Source: a virus
IMG/VR virus record: IMGVR_UViG_3300000116_000055
Span: 1 to 40,621 of that record
Reading direction: 5' to 3' (one strand)
DNA length: 40,621 nt
The notes beneath the pieces were generated by a model that was not told where the DNA came from, made no database searches, and worked only from the letters and a program-made list of their open reading frames with translations. This document shows, piece by piece, positions 7,939 to 22,504 of this stretch. Numbering within the stretch: position 1 is the stretch's first letter; each line of letters starts with the position of its first letter. The position numbers were made by a program, and so were the translations under genes.

Positions 7939-9328
7939 AAAAATGGTATTGTCTTCACTCGTCAATGATGATGAGTATTCTCGAAAGGTTGCACCGTTCT
8001 TAAAGGAAGAGTATTTTGCTGATCCAGCTGAAAAGGTTGTGTTCAAAAGAATCTATGACTTTATCTTAGAGTACAACAGTCGTCCAACCAAAGAGGCGAT
8101 TGAGATCACCCTAAGTGGTGATGAAAAACTGCATCAGAAATTGTTTACTGATGCAACAGAACTCGTAAGTGAAATCTTCGAAATGAAGACTGACCAAGAT
8201 CAATCTTGGCTGTTCAAGGAGACTGAAAACTTTTGTCAAAACAAATCCATCTACAATGCGATCATGGAGTCGATCAAGATTTATGATGGAAAATCTGACA
8301 AAACTACCAGTTCTCTGCCCTCACTCCTGTCCGATGCGTTGTCGGTATCTTTCGACACACACATTGGTCACGATTACATTGAAGATGCAGATGATCGGTT
8401 CGACTTTTACCACAAGGTAGAAACAAAGATCCCGTTCGATCTTGACTTCTTTAATTCGATCACACAGGGGGGCACCCCCCAGAAGACACTTAACATTGTC
8501 ATTGCTGGTACGGGTGTAGGTAAATCCATGTTTCTCTGTCATCATGCAGCGAATTGTCTTGTTCAAAACAAGAATGTTCTCTACATCACTTGCGAGATGG
8601 CAGAGGAAAGGATTGCCGAAAGAATTGACGCTAACCTTATGGACATCTCTATGGATGACCTGAAGGCACTACCCAAGCAGATTTACGACAAGAAGATTGA
8701 ACGTGTCTCGTCTGGAGTGACTGGTAAGTTGATCGTTAAAGAGTACCCCACGGCTTCAGCAAACTCAAACCACTTTCGGTCTTTGCTTGATGAACTGGAA
8801 ATCAAGAAGAAGTTCGTCCCTGACATCATCTTTATTGATTACCTAAATATTTGTGCAAGTTCTAGGTACAAGCAAAATGGAAATGTAAATTCTTACATGT
8901 ACATTAAGTCTATCGCCGAAGAGTTGCGGGGTCTTGCTGTAGAAAAAAATGTTCCCATCTTCTCAGCAACACAAACCAACCGAGAGGGTTTTTCGAACAC
9001 AGATGTTAGTCTCGAAAACACATCCGAATCTTTCGGTCTTCCTGCAACTGCGGACTTCATGTTTGCTCTCATCTCAACTGAAGAGTTGGAAGACGCGGGC
9101 CAAATCATGATTAAGCAACTCAAAAACAGATACAATGATACTGCGGTTAACCGAAAGTTTATACTCGGACTGGACCGAGGTAAAATGAAGTTTTATGATG
9201 TGGATATAAATGAATCCATTGAACTGTCTGGTGCGAATACTAAAGATACAAACGACTTTGGATCAGGATTCGGTTATAGTGATAAGTTTCAGGGCAACAA
9301 AGAAAAGTTTTCTGAATGGAATTTGTGA
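7922..9328 (+). CDS. 41: Replicative DnaB-type helicase (T4 gp41 type)
   Basis: Hexameric 5'-3' helicase that unwinds the fork and works with the primase encoded next. The N-terminal 110 residues are helical as in DnaB-family proteins. The RecA-like motor has Walker A AGTGVGKS (195-202), the ITCEMAEERIAERI segment with the catalytic Glu, the Walker B strand in PDIIFIDYLNI, and an ATQTNREG segment typical of DnaB motif H3. Length 468 is close to the 475 of T4 gp41. The final residues are polar, ending FSEWNL. It overlaps the previous gene by 17 bases and its TGA stop shares one base with the primase ATG. Confidence 0.93.
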   Translation: MTAKIEKMVLSSLVNDDEYSRKVAPFLKEEYFADPAEKVVFKRIYDFILEYNSRPTKEAIEITLSGDEKLHQKLFTDATELVSEIFEMKTDQDQSWLFKETENFCQNKSIYNAIMESIKIYDGKSDKTTSSLPSLLSDALSVSFDTHIGHDYIEDADDRFDFYHKVETKIPFDLDFFNSITQGGTPQKTLNIVIAGTGVGKSMFLCHHAANCLVQNKNVLYITCEMAEERIAERIDANLMDISMDDLKALPKQIYDKKIERVSSGVTGKLIVKEYPTASANSNHFRSLLDELEIKKKFVPDIIFIDYLNICASSRYKQNGNVNSYMYIKSIAEELRGLAVEKNVPIFSATQTNREGFSNTDVSLENTSESFGLPATADFMFALISTEELEDAGQIMIKQLKNRYNDTAVNRKFILGLDRGKMKFYDVDINESIELSGANTKDTNDFGSGFGYSDKFQGNKEKFSEWNL

Positions 9329-10377
9329 TGTCGTCGTTTATAGACAAAAAGTATATCAATCTAATGTCTCCGATCCTAGATCGTTTTGCATGGAAAAAGG
9401 ATAATCTAGCAAATTGTAGATGTCCTATCTGTGGAGACTCACAGAAAAACAAATCAAAGGCAAGAGGGTTCTTCTACCAAAAGGGGAATGACTACTTCTA
9501 CAAGTGTCACAATTGTGACCACGGATGTTCACTGTACAGATTCTTGGAAACAGTGTCGCCATCTTTGAAGGAAGAGTATTCACTTGAACGGTGGAGGAAT
9601 GGAGAGTCTGGTAGATCGAACTATGTTAAACCGAAAGAGGAGAATATGTTTTCATTTAGCAAACCTAAGTTCAAGCAAAAGCACGATCTTCTTAAACCAC
9701 TTCTTTGTGTAAAGGATGCTCCTGAGAATCACATTGTTAGACAGTTTGTTGAACTCAGGCAGATCCCTAAGAAGTTTTATGATCTCCTATACTTTACTGA
9801 TAACTTTGGTAGGTACATGAAACTGGTGGACCCCGATGTGGCTGCCATGCCCCCAGAACCTCGTCTGGTTATTCCGTTCTTCAACAAGAACGATGATGTA
9901 GTTGCGGTTCAGGGAAGAGTTCTTACGATGAAGGGCGAAGCAAACGCAAGAAGGACTGCAAGGTATATCACAGTCAAGTCCGACAAGTCTATTGACAGGC
10001 TGTGGTATGGTATGTGGCGAGCGAACGCGAAGAAGAGAGTCTATATTGTGGAGGGTCCATTGGACAGTCTCTTCGTACCAAACACGATCGCTATGGTTGG
10101 TGCTGGTGTGGTGGACGAAATCCCTGCTAAGTTCTATAACTCGGATGTGGTGTTTGCACTCGACAACGAACCACGCAATCCGCAGATCGTGTCTTATGTA
10201 AGTAAACTAATTGACATGAATCGACAAGTCTGTATCTGGCCTGATGAATTGAAAGAAAAAGATATCAATGATATGATACACAGAATCTCATCGGCTGAGG
10301 TGAAGAAAATTATGGACAAGAATACATTCAGTGGACTAGAAGCAAAACTTCGATTTAATAATTGGAAGAAAATATAA
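9328..10377 (+). CDS. 61: DNA primase (DnaG-type, T4 gp61-like)
   Basis: Makes RNA primers for lagging-strand synthesis together with the helicase. The N-terminal zinc-binding domain has CPIC (32-35) and CHNC (60-63). The TOPRIM domain has VYIVEGPLDS with the metal-binding Glu at 242, and the acidic VFALDNEPRN motif about 30 residues later. Length is 349 from the chosen start, close to T4 gp61. An in-frame ATG at 9316 lies within the helicase gene; the ATG at 9328 is preferred because it shares one base with the helicase stop (TGATG), has GGA at 9318-9320, and gives the better N-terminus MSSFIDKKYI. Confidence 0.92.
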   Translation: MSSFIDKKYINLMSPILDRFAWKKDNLANCRCPICGDSQKNKSKARGFFYQKGNDYFYKCHNCDHGCSLYRFLETVSPSLKEEYSLERWRNGESGRSNYVKPKEENMFSFSKPKFKQKHDLLKPLLCVKDAPENHIVRQFVELRQIPKKFYDLLYFTDNFGRYMKLVDPDVAAMPPEPRLVIPFFNKNDDVVAVQGRVLTMKGEANARRTARYITVKSDKSIDRLWYGMWRANAKKRVYIVEGPLDSLFVPNTIAMVGAGVVDEIPAKFYNSDVVFALDNEPRNPQIVSYVSKLIDMNRQVCIWPDELKEKDINDMIHRISSAEVKKIMDKNTFSGLEAKLRFNNWKKI

Positions 10378-11102
10378 TGATGCAGCAGACAGTTTTATGT
10401 AAAGGTCATGTTGATCTGGTAGATCACATGGGATCGGATCTCACGGTGTGTAACGCCGCACGGGTTTCGTTCTCAAAAGACACTGAGTGGGAGATTGACG
10501 AGGAAGCAGTTGCAAGACTGAAAGAATCAGGATCCTCTTATCACGAAGAGGATGTTCGTAAACTGTCAAACGGTGATACAAAACTGATTCGATACCTTGC
10601 TCGACATAATCACTGGACACCTTTTGCACATCCGCAGATCACTATGCGTATCAAAGCACCTGTGTCTATTCGCACGCAATTTTTCAAGCACAAACAAGGT
10701 TTCGTGGAGAATGAAATTTCTCGTCGTTACGTCTCGTTTACACCTGAGTTTTATTATCCGTCTTGGAGAGGAGAACCAACTCATGGTGCAAAACAGGGTA
10801 GTAGTGATTTTATTTCTATTCATCCTGAAGCAGAGAAAAATTTCGATAATGTGATGCGTCTTGCGGTCTATACATATAATGAACTACTCCGCAATGGAGT
10901 TGCACCGGAACAGGCTAGATTTTCACTACCACAAGGAATGTATACTGAGTGGTATTGGACTGGATCTCTTGCTGCTTTTGCCAGATTCTATAAGCAAAGA
11001 ATCGACCCACATGCACAGTGGGAAATTAGAGAATACGCAAAGGCAATTGGTAAGGTTATTAGTCCACTATTTCCGGTTTCATGGGAGTCATTAATCTCCT
11101 AA
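10377..11102 (+). CDS. thyX: Flavin-dependent thymidylate synthase ThyX
   Basis: Converts dUMP to dTMP using FAD, NADPH and methylenetetrahydrofolate. The ThyX signature, usually RHRxxSxNExSxRY, appears here as KHKQGFVENEISRRY, so both outer arginines of the RHR part are lysines while NE-S-RRY is intact; this variant also occurs in other T4-like phages as I recall them. Other conserved parts are NAARVSF, HNHWTPFAH and a C-terminal LPQGMYTEWYWTGSL segment that would bind dUMP. Two adjacent ATG codons (10377, 10380) follow GGAAG at 10364-10368, and the first shares one base with the primase stop. With dUTPase, DUF1599 and ribonucleotide reductase it completes a phage route to dTTP. Confidence 0.93.
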   Translation: MMQQTVLCKGHVDLVDHMGSDLTVCNAARVSFSKDTEWEIDEEAVARLKESGSSYHEEDVRKLSNGDTKLIRYLARHNHWTPFAHPQITMRIKAPVSIRTQFFKHKQGFVENEISRRYVSFTPEFYYPSWRGEPTHGAKQGSSDFISIHPEAEKNFDNVMRLAVYTYNELLRNGVAPEQARFSLPQGMYTEWYWTGSLAAFARFYKQRIDPHAQWEIREYAKAIGKVISPLFPVSWESLIS

Positions 11103-11106
11103 ATAA
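11099..11106 (+). promoter_or_regulatory. Possible T4-type late promoter box CTAAATAA
   Basis: The sequence differs from the T4 late -10 element TATAAATA at few positions and sits 5 bases before AAGGAG (11111-11116) and 18 before the ATG at 11124, at the switch from replication genes to tail genes. Transcription would start close to the ribosome binding site. The core TAAATA is short and overlaps the ThyX stop codon, so a chance match is possible. Confidence 0.35.
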
Positions 11107-11123
11107 CTGTAAAGGAGACTAAA

Positions 11124-11570
11124 ATGCCTTCAAGTGTATTCGACATAGAAATGGAACAAGGAGAAACATTTTCTCTGTTTCTCACTTTCAATGATCGAGA
11201 TGGTAACGGTGTTGATCTTTCCACATATGATGGGAGGATGCAAGTAAGAAGAACTCATTCATCTGAACCACTTCTTATTTTTGCAAGCGGAACGACAGCA
11301 GGAGGATCTGTTACAGGAGGCGGCTTGACCGGCGAATGGACAGAGGGAAATACTTTTGCTGGAGTCGGTGGCACCGGCGGTATGAGTTTGAACGTAGACA
11401 GCAGTGCGGTGGTCGGAACCACCGGCGGCATATTAATTCAAATCGACGCATTTAGCACATCTCTCATTCCATCTGGAAGACATTTTTACGATGTAGAAGT
11501 TGATTCTAATGGCACAGTGACGAAGATTGTCAGAGGACGATTCGAGGTCTTGCCAGAAGTCACTCGATAA
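11124..11570 (+). CDS. BppU-like N-terminal domain virion protein (tail/baseplate candidate)
   Basis: A 148-residue all-beta protein. The opening (FDIEMEQGETFSLFLTFND, then LSTYDGRMQVRR) and the closing (HFYDVEVDSNGTVTKIVRG followed by RFEVLPEVTR) match the beta-sandwich found at the N-terminus of baseplate upper proteins and many phage fibre adaptors. The middle is a Gly/Thr-rich loop (residues about 55-100). It has a strong ribosome binding site (AAGGAG at 11111-11116) and is the first gene of the tail-fibre block, 11 bases before the first collagen-like fibre. It probably links fibres to the baseplate; the fold assignment rests on pattern only. Confidence 0.7.
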   Translation: MPSSVFDIEMEQGETFSLFLTFNDRDGNGVDLSTYDGRMQVRRTHSSEPLLIFASGTTAGGSVTGGGLTGEWTEGNTFAGVGGTGGMSLNVDSSAVVGTTGGILIQIDAFSTSLIPSGRHFYDVEVDSNGTVTKIVRGRFEVLPEVTR

Positions 11571-11581
11571 AGGATTGACTC

Positions 11582-13539
11582 TTGACAACAGGACCAAGCA
11601 TACCTCAACAAACCCCAAACAGGGTTACCATACAGAGACCAAACACTACCAGTGTAGTGATTGGTTCTTCTGTGTCTCCACAAAAAATTGTTGGTGTGCC
11701 CCCTCAAAGAACTGAGACTGTAAAGGGAACCTCCACGCCCGGTGTACAGGGTCCGCAGGGTGTTCGTGGTGAAAAAGGATTCACTGGATCGACTGGTCCA
11801 ACAGGTCCAACAGGACCGACAGGACCACAGGGTCCTACTGGTCCCACTGGTGCTGATTCAACGGTTCCGGGTCCACAAGGTCCAACAGGATCGACGGGAC
11901 CACTGGGTCCCACTGGTCCCACTGGTGCTGACTCGACCGTCCCCGGTCCACAGGGTACGACTGGTGGAACAGGTGCCACTGGTCCACAGGGTCCTACTGG
12001 TCCCACTGGTGCTGACTCGACCGTTCCTGGCCCACAAGGAACCACGGGCCCGACTGGTCCAACGGGCGCACAAGGTACGACTGGTGGGACTGGTGCTACT
12101 GGACCTCAAGGTCCTCAAGGAAACACAGGCGCACAGGGAAACACAGGCGCACAAGGTACGGCTGGTGCAGATTCAACTGTTCCCGGCCCTCAAGGAAACA
12201 CAGGTGGAACAGGTGCCACTGGTCCACAAGGACCACAGGGCACGGCTGGTTCAGATTCAACTGTTGCAGGTCCTCAAGGAAACACTGGTCCAACAGGATC
12301 ACAGGGTTCAACTGGTCCAACTGGTGCTGCTTCTACCGTTCCCGGTCCTCAAGGAAACACTGGTCCAACAGGATCACAGGGTTCAACTGGTCCAACTGGT
12401 GCTGATTCTACCGTCCCCGGTCCACAAGGAAACACAGGCGGAACAGGTGACACTGGTCCACAGGGTCCTACTGGTCCCACTGGTGCTGACTCGACCGTTC
12501 CCGGCCCTCAAGGAAACACAGGTGGAACAGGTGCCACTGGTCCTCAAGGTCCCCAAGGTCCTACAGGATCAACTGGTCCTCAAGGTACAACTGGTGGAAC
12601 AGGTGCCACTGGTCCTCAAGGTCCCCAAGGTCCTACAGGATCAACTGGTCCTCAAGGTACAACTGGTGGAACTGGTGATACTGGTGCTGCTGGCCCTCAA
12701 GGTCCTACAGGATCAACTGGTCCTCAAGGTACAACTGGTGATGGATTGTTTGACACAACGCATGAAACAGGAACAACTCTAAACCACAGTTTGAATTTTG
12801 ACAATATCAATACAGTAGTCGGTGATGGTAGAAAATTCCCAGTGTTGCTTGCCGATGGATCTATTACCTTTGATTACATTCGTGCCCAAGACATCTTCTT
12901 GGACTCTGAGTTTGTCTTCGGTATCAATTCGTTTAGCATATCTGGCAGTGCTACAGTTCTGATAGGATCTGGAAACTACAGTCTTTCTGGTAGAAGTTTA
13001 TCTGCAACATATCAAACTCCGGGAAGTATATCAGTTTCTGCTGCCTCGGTTAGAACAAATGCCTCTTCTGACTCTGGGTTCCCGGTTGACCTGTCAAGTG
13101 GGTCGGCATCAGTCGCATCAAACAACATCGCTTATCCGGCCAGTAAAAATTCTTCTATAACATTCACCCTCGGTGCAACTGGTAGTGATGCCTCTTTTGA
13201 TTCCGCGACAGATACAATCACGTTTAGAAACAACAATTATAACGGAACATCTACTAACGCTGGGTTGACTGGTGGTGCATTAGTTTCATTGACTGCATCT
13301 CTAGACAACAATAGATCATCAACCTTCTCTGTAAACGCTGGTGCTGGTGAATATATCTATTATGCCTATCCCTCATCTTTTGGGGACGCTAGTTTCACTG
13401 TGGGTGGATTTGCTGGTGGGTTTAGTAAACTTCACGGCGGAGCAACCGCACATACGAATAGTGCTGGATTTAGTGAAACATATTTCATCTACAAATCAGA
13501 CAATGCAAATCTCGGATCAACTGAAGTGGTGGTGTCATA

Positions 13540-13540
<1 letters not shown>
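11582..13540 (+). CDS. Collagen-like tail fibre protein 1
   Basis: A 652-residue fibre protein. Residues about 55-395 are an almost unbroken Gly-X-Y collagen-like repeat rich in GPTGPTG and GPQGNTG, punctuated by repeated [10 protein letters not shown] units. Residues about 400-652 are a Ser/Gly/Asn-rich beta domain ([30 protein letters not shown]) that probably forms the receptor-facing tip. The triple helix would form a long thin shaft, the Thr/Gln-rich type known in phages that lacks hydroxyproline. The start is a TTG at 11582, chosen because AGGA lies at 11571-11574 and no ATG exists before the repeats. Its TAA shares one base with the next ATG. Long open frames on other frames and on the minus strand here are artefacts of the repeat. 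Confidence 0.88.
12269..12404 (+). repeat. 75-bp-period direct repeat inside collagen-like gene 1
   Basis: A 61-base segment at 12269-12329 recurs exactly at 12344-12404. Each copy encodes [20 protein letters not shown], and the copies are linked by a (D/S)STVPG-type junction. Such near-identical DNA copies allow unequal recombination that would change shaft length. Confidence 0.85.
12541..12684 (+). repeat. 72-bp tandem repeat inside collagen-like gene 1
   Basis: Two head-to-tail 72-base units (12541-12612 and 12613-12684) are identical over the first 60 bases and differ slightly at the end. They encode [20 protein letters not shown]-type sequence in phase with the Gly-X-Y triplets. Confidence 0.85.
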
Positions 13541-15317
<1,777 letters not shown>

Positions 15318-15321
<4 letters not shown>

Positions 15322-16028
15322 GTTTCGTTAGTATAATGACAAGCGAAAGTGGGATTGTGAAGGAAGGTCTTCAAGTTTGGTTGGATTCAAATATAAAGTC
15401 ATCATTCCCGAGTGAATCATCATCTCCATATACATGGCATGACTTAACATTAAACAATAGGTACGGGACTTTAACCCCCACATCTGTAAATGATATTGGC
15501 AATGATGGAGAAGTTGGACCAATATACTTTAATGGGGATAGTGGTATAGGAGGAGTAGTAAATTATAATTTGCCTGAATTACTTGCCGAAGATAGTTTTA
15601 CATGGTCTATTGTAATTTATCTTCCAAGTGGAAATCCTGCCAATAATGTTATATTTGGTAATAGGTACTCAACGGTTTCGGTGCCGTGGCTAGAATTTTT
15701 TAAGTTTACTCCTACAAATTTTGAATGGTATTATCAAGGTGGGGCGAATATGTCGTATACCATACCAACAAATCAACTTCATCACTTGTGTGTGACAAAA
15801 AATGGGAGTTTGTTTACATATTATGATAATGGTGAAGTAGTTAATACGAGAACAACTACAAAACCTTTAACTGAAGGTCATGCAATTTATTTTGCTACTG
15901 GTAATTCCGCCCGCACCGCCGAAAATGTTAATGTAACATTTTATCAAGTTTTACTTTATGAAAGAGGTTTATCAAAAGATGAAGTACAACAAAATTTTGG
16001 TGCCATTAGGGGCAGATATGGCATATAA
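15318..16028 (+). CDS. LamG/concanavalin-like domain tail protein
   Basis: A 236-residue protein with a laminin-G/concanavalin-like beta-jelly-roll pattern: [16 protein letters not shown] and [13 protein letters not shown] near the N-terminus, [21 protein letters not shown], then [20 protein letters not shown], and the closing [20 protein letters not shown] typical of phage LamG proteins. Such domains bind glycans and occur in tail fibres. The coding DNA is visibly richer in A and T than the flanking collagen genes, which suggests separate acquisition. It overlaps the previous gene by four bases (ATGA). Confidence 0.82.
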
Positions 16029-16031
16029 ATA
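16024..16031 (+). promoter_or_regulatory. Exact TATAAATA (T4 late-promoter-like) box
   Basis: This is an exact match to the T4 late -10 element, overlapping the stop of the LamG gene. It lies only 5 bases before the ATG at 16037, so a transcript from it would be almost leaderless, and no Shine-Dalgarno sequence precedes that ATG. It may be a real late promoter for the largest fibre gene or a chance match. Confidence 0.35.
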
Positions 16032-16036
16032 CTAGC

Positions 16037-19282
<3,246 letters not shown>

Positions 19283-19283
19283 T

Positions 19284-20606
19284 ATGACAGGAAGAACTTT
19301 TTATATTGATCCATTACATGGTAGTTCTGCAAATGATGGGTTGACTTCGGCCTCTTTTGCATCTGGAACGAACGGACCCTTTGGTTCCCTCACGGATGTT
19401 TGGTGGAACGGAAACTGTGCTGACCACGGTGGTTCGGGAGATACTTTTTTCTGTGTTGCCTCGACTGCTGATGTTATTGGTGATGGTACTTCTACCCAGT
19501 ATGTGGGATATTCATTTAATGACTCGGTGCGATGGGCATATAACGTATTCCAAAACAAAAAGATGGAAGAGTATCAACCCCAGTTTGTCGGTGTAAATGA
19601 GAATCTGGTAGAAGAAGAAAACACACACTATACAATAGAGTGGCGGCCTCCGTATTATAGTTCTGCTAACGTATATAAGTTCTTTGGCAACTATAGTTCT
19701 GACATAAGTTTCAGGCAATTGAAATGGGAGTGTATAGAAAACGATGGTGCCATGTACTACCACTCAAGTGGTGGTCATGGATTTTACTTTGTTGATTGTA
19801 TTTTTGATTGGAGTGGTGTGGATGACGCCAACGTCACCGCGAGCTCACTTTTCTCTACTGGCAACCCGTCTACTTCAGTTAAGAATTGTACTTTCATTGG
19901 TGCGGGGGATAGACAAAAAACCGCTATGGATATCGGGTCGCAGTACGGACAACATTCTGCTTCATATGGATGTAGATATGAAAACTGGAATAAGGCTTTT
20001 GTTCAAAAAGCGGGCAACGTCCACGGTTGTTTCATGGGTAACATTGTAAAAAACTGCAACATAGGGGTGTACGGTGGACTTGTCAGTGGGTTTGGTGGTG
20101 GTCATACTTTGGTGATGAATAATCTTTTCTATGATGTAAACAATCCAGTGGACATCAACGGAAAGCTTGGTGGCCGGATTATGAACAACTTGATGATTGA
20201 TGTTGGAGAATATGCTCTTGCAGATAGTAGTGGGACAACCAATTTTTCTCTGACAACGGGACTCATTTATTTTTGTTTTAGAAGAAATATAATTCAAAAT
20301 GCCACCTCGGGTATCATCGCCCCTGAGATTATTGCATTTCAAAATGGTAGTCTCATAGGATATACTGGACCGAACAGTTTGTGGGGAAACATCTCAGATA
20401 ATAAAGTGGTGACTGGATTGACTCTCGACATCGCCGATGATTTTTCTTTCACACTTGAGTGTCCACCTGAACTATTGGCACCGGGAATGACCACTGATTT
20501 AAATGAAGTAATTTCTCCAAATACATCTGTTGGACTTTTTATGACATCAGGTGGATATTCTGGGGGAATAACAAATGAGGGTCAGCAAGAAAGGATCACC
20601 CAGTGA
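19284..20606 (+). CDS. Beta-helix tailspike-like protein A
   Basis: A 440-residue protein with the right-handed parallel beta-helix (pectin-lyase-like) pattern: an opening TFYIDPLHGSSANDGLTS, then regular short strands with Asn and aromatic ladders (GFYFVDCIFDW, SVKNCTFIGAG, IVKNCNIGVYGG, MNNLFYDVNN, IMNNLMIDVG). In tailed phages this fold forms spikes that bind or depolymerise surface polysaccharide. Catalytic residues cannot be picked from sequence alone. The ATG at 19284 is preferred over a TTG at 19263 because GAGG lies just upstream (19275-19278) and it directly follows the stop of the fibre gene. It shares its N-terminal signature with the next gene. Confidence 0.82.
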   Translation: MTGRTFYIDPLHGSSANDGLTSASFASGTNGPFGSLTDVWWNGNCADHGGSGDTFFCVASTADVIGDGTSTQYVGYSFNDSVRWAYNVFQNKKMEEYQPQFVGVNENLVEEENTHYTIEWRPPYYSSANVYKFFGNYSSDISFRQLKWECIENDGAMYYHSSGGHGFYFVDCIFDWSGVDDANVTASSLFSTGNPSTSVKNCTFIGAGDRQKTAMDIGSQYGQHSASYGCRYENWNKAFVQKAGNVHGCFMGNIVKNCNIGVYGGLVSGFGGGHTLVMNNLFYDVNNPVDINGKLGGRIMNNLMIDVGEYALADSSGTTNFSLTTGLIYFCFRRNIIQNATSGIIAPEIIAFQNGSLIGYTGPNSLWGNISDNKVVTGLTLDIADDFSFTLECPPELLAPGMTTDLNEVISPNTSVGLFMTSGGYSGGITNEGQQERITQ

Positions 20607-21856
20607 CAGATTACTATGTTGATCCTTTAAATGGAAGCAATTCAAACGACGGACTTTCCTCGGGGACCGCATTTGGGTCATACGCATGGTGCATGACCGG
20701 AACTGTTTCTGGTGTGACTAATCCGGGAAATGTTATTTACTTGATGGCATCCACAGGTGACACTCTGGGGTCTGCTGTTGTGGGTGACTCTGGGGCACAA
20801 CTCGGCATCCTCACACCAAATGGCGTGACCAAGGGAACTACCGCCGGGAATCTTCAGATACGAGCAATAAACCCTACTACACTAGAAGAAGACGGAACTA
20901 AATATGTAATTTTTGGAAGGGACAGTCAGTATGCGTCTATACACGGCAAGGTACAAGATACTGTTTGGAACAACATAAAATTCTTGGGGTATGTTACAAC
21001 CTACAGTTCAGGAGCAAGCACATACGGATTCATCAATTGTGAATTTGCGGATAAGCACGGCGGCACCGAGTATAGTTCAATGACAAATTGGCACGGGCTC
21101 GACAACCAAACTGGACTTCACATGAATTGCAAATTCATCAGTTCCACCGGAGCAGCAGATTATGTTTGCTACAGAGGTGGTGGTGTGTATGGTCAGAGTT
21201 GGGTATTTGATTCATGTGAGTTTGTAAACTTGTCGGGTGCTGTTATCGGAGGCGTCGGAATCGGCACAAAGGGTGGTGTGTCGTCAATTAATGGTCGATG
21301 GAAAAATGTCGGGTCGTGTGTATTCTTTAATACAAGTGGCGACCGCGGCGGTGCCGGTGGTCAATTCGTAAACAACATAGTAGATAACACAGACAACAGC
21401 GCAATGCTTATTGACTCCGTTGACGATGATACATCTCCGGGGTACGACGAATCGAAACTCTCAACGACATGGAACAACGTATTCAATAATATTGGTGGTT
21501 ATGTCTTTGAGTATACTAGAGCGGGAGCAGAAGAAGTAGCAACTTATTGTGATGATAGAAATTCATATCCAACTGGCATCAATCTAAACGCAAATGTCGT
21601 GCAGGGTGTGGTGAGTGGAATCCACAGTTTACCCATCAATGAATTTCTTTTATCGGCCAGGTTTGCCTTTGACGAATATGCCGGAACGACCTACGGTAAT
21701 TTCGGGTTGACTCATGATACAGTGGGAACTCAATTGATGGTTGCCACTGGAGATAACTACTTATTTCAACTAGGAAAAAACCCCACTGGGATGGGTCAGT
21801 TTTTACACTCATTTACTGAGCAGGTTGGCAAACCAGAATTCGGAGATGTATTTTGA
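20603..21856 (+). CDS. Beta-helix tailspike-like protein B
   Basis: A 417-residue protein. Its N-terminus (YYVDPLNGSNSNDGLSSGTA) is clearly paralogous to that of the preceding gene, and the body has the same beta-helix rhythm (NIKFLGYVTTYSS, GFINCEFADK, MNCKFISSTG, VFDSCEFVNLSG, NVFNNIGGYVFEY). The start is GTG at 20603, overlapping the previous stop (GTGA) with AAGGA at 20590-20595 upstream. The C-terminal 60 residues (LTHDTVGTQLMVATGDNYLF and on) may be a trimerisation or cap region. It probably forms a second spike or an alternative partner of protein A. Confidence 0.8.
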   Translation: MTDYYVDPLNGSNSNDGLSSGTAFGSYAWCMTGTVSGVTNPGNVIYLMASTGDTLGSAVVGDSGAQLGILTPNGVTKGTTAGNLQIRAINPTTLEEDGTKYVIFGRDSQYASIHGKVQDTVWNNIKFLGYVTTYSSGASTYGFINCEFADKHGGTEYSSMTNWHGLDNQTGLHMNCKFISSTGAADYVCYRGGGVYGQSWVFDSCEFVNLSGAVIGGVGIGTKGGVSSINGRWKNVGSCVFFNTSGDRGGAGGQFVNNIVDNTDNSAMLIDSVDDDTSPGYDESKLSTTWNNVFNNIGGYVFEYTRAGAEEVATYCDDRNSYPTGINLNANVVQGVVSGIHSLPINEFLLSARFAFDEYAGTTYGNFGLTHDTVGTQLMVATGDNYLFQLGKNPTGMGQFLHSFTEQVGKPEFGDVF

Positions 21857-21871
21857 ACAGGAGACATAACA

Positions 21872-22504
21872 ATGCCATTCCCAAATAGTCCCTCCACGGG
21901 AGACACAACAACAATAGGAACTAGCACATACAGGTACAATGGTTATGCTTGGGTTCGAATCGGTACTATTGTTGGTTTGACTGGTCCACAAGGTCCCACA
22001 GGATCGGCCGGATCGGATGGTCCATCCGGAACTGCTGGGACTGCTTTCAGTCCTCAACTTTTGAGTATACAAGCGACTGGTGCTGCATTTCAACCTTACA
22101 ATGTTGGACGGCAGACTGATCGTCAATATAGCGGAATGACTACTGATCCGGGAGGAACAAATGATTTTGCCGCATCTGGATTGACTGCAAATTACAGCGA
22201 AGGTTCTTTCACAATTAAACAAGATGGTTTTTATTCCCTAGTCGCATCTCACCATTGGTTTAATAACACGACCGTTAGAACTTTTACCGATGTCTTCATT
22301 AAGAAAAACGGAAATAAACTCCCGACAATAGCAGGTGGATATATCAGAGATGCCAGTAGCCATGAAGAAATGACTGCTTCCGTAACCAGATTCGATCGCT
22401 TGTCTGATGGTGACGTAATTACTTTTGGATTTAACAACATAGGCAACAGCGGGTCCGGCCACTACCTCCGTGACTCAAATTTTCAAATTGTAAGACTTTT
22501 CTGA
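21872..22504 (+). CDS. C1q/TNF-like short fibre protein A
   Basis: A 210-residue protein in three parts. Residues 1-32 are the PFPNSPSTGDTTT...YRYNGYAWVRIG docking domain, 34-58 a short Gly-X-Y stalk, and about 60-210 a C1q/TNF-like beta-sandwich with the typical order FTIKQDGFYSLVASHHW, FTDVFIKKNGNKL, RLSDGDVITFGF and a terminal FQIVRLF. Collagen stalk plus C1q head is a known trimeric binding arrangement. It has GGAG at 21860-21863 before the ATG. Its stop shares one base with the ATG of its paralogue. Confidence 0.8.
   Translation: MPFPNSPSTGDTTTIGTSTYRYNGYAWVRIGTIVGLTGPQGPTGSAGSDGPSGTAGTAFSPQLLSIQATGAAFQPYNVGRQTDRQYSGMTTDPGGTNDFAASGLTANYSEGSFTIKQDGFYSLVASHHWFNNTTVRTFTDVFIKKNGNKLPTIAGGYIRDASSHEEMTASVTRFDRLSDGDVITFGFNNIGNSGSGHYLRDSNFQIVRLF

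Noticed and set aside
8467-8480. G6-CA-C6 palindrome in the helicase gene
   Set aside because: Stem of about 5 bases within coding sequence (QGGTPQ), no T-run; it may only be a sequencing or polymerase-slippage hotspot.
11704-12320. Long open frames antisense and out of frame to collagen gene 1
   Set aside because: They are made of monotonous Val-Pro-Val or Leu-Val-Gln repeats that result from the Gly-X-Y periodic DNA, with no ribosome binding sites and no domain.
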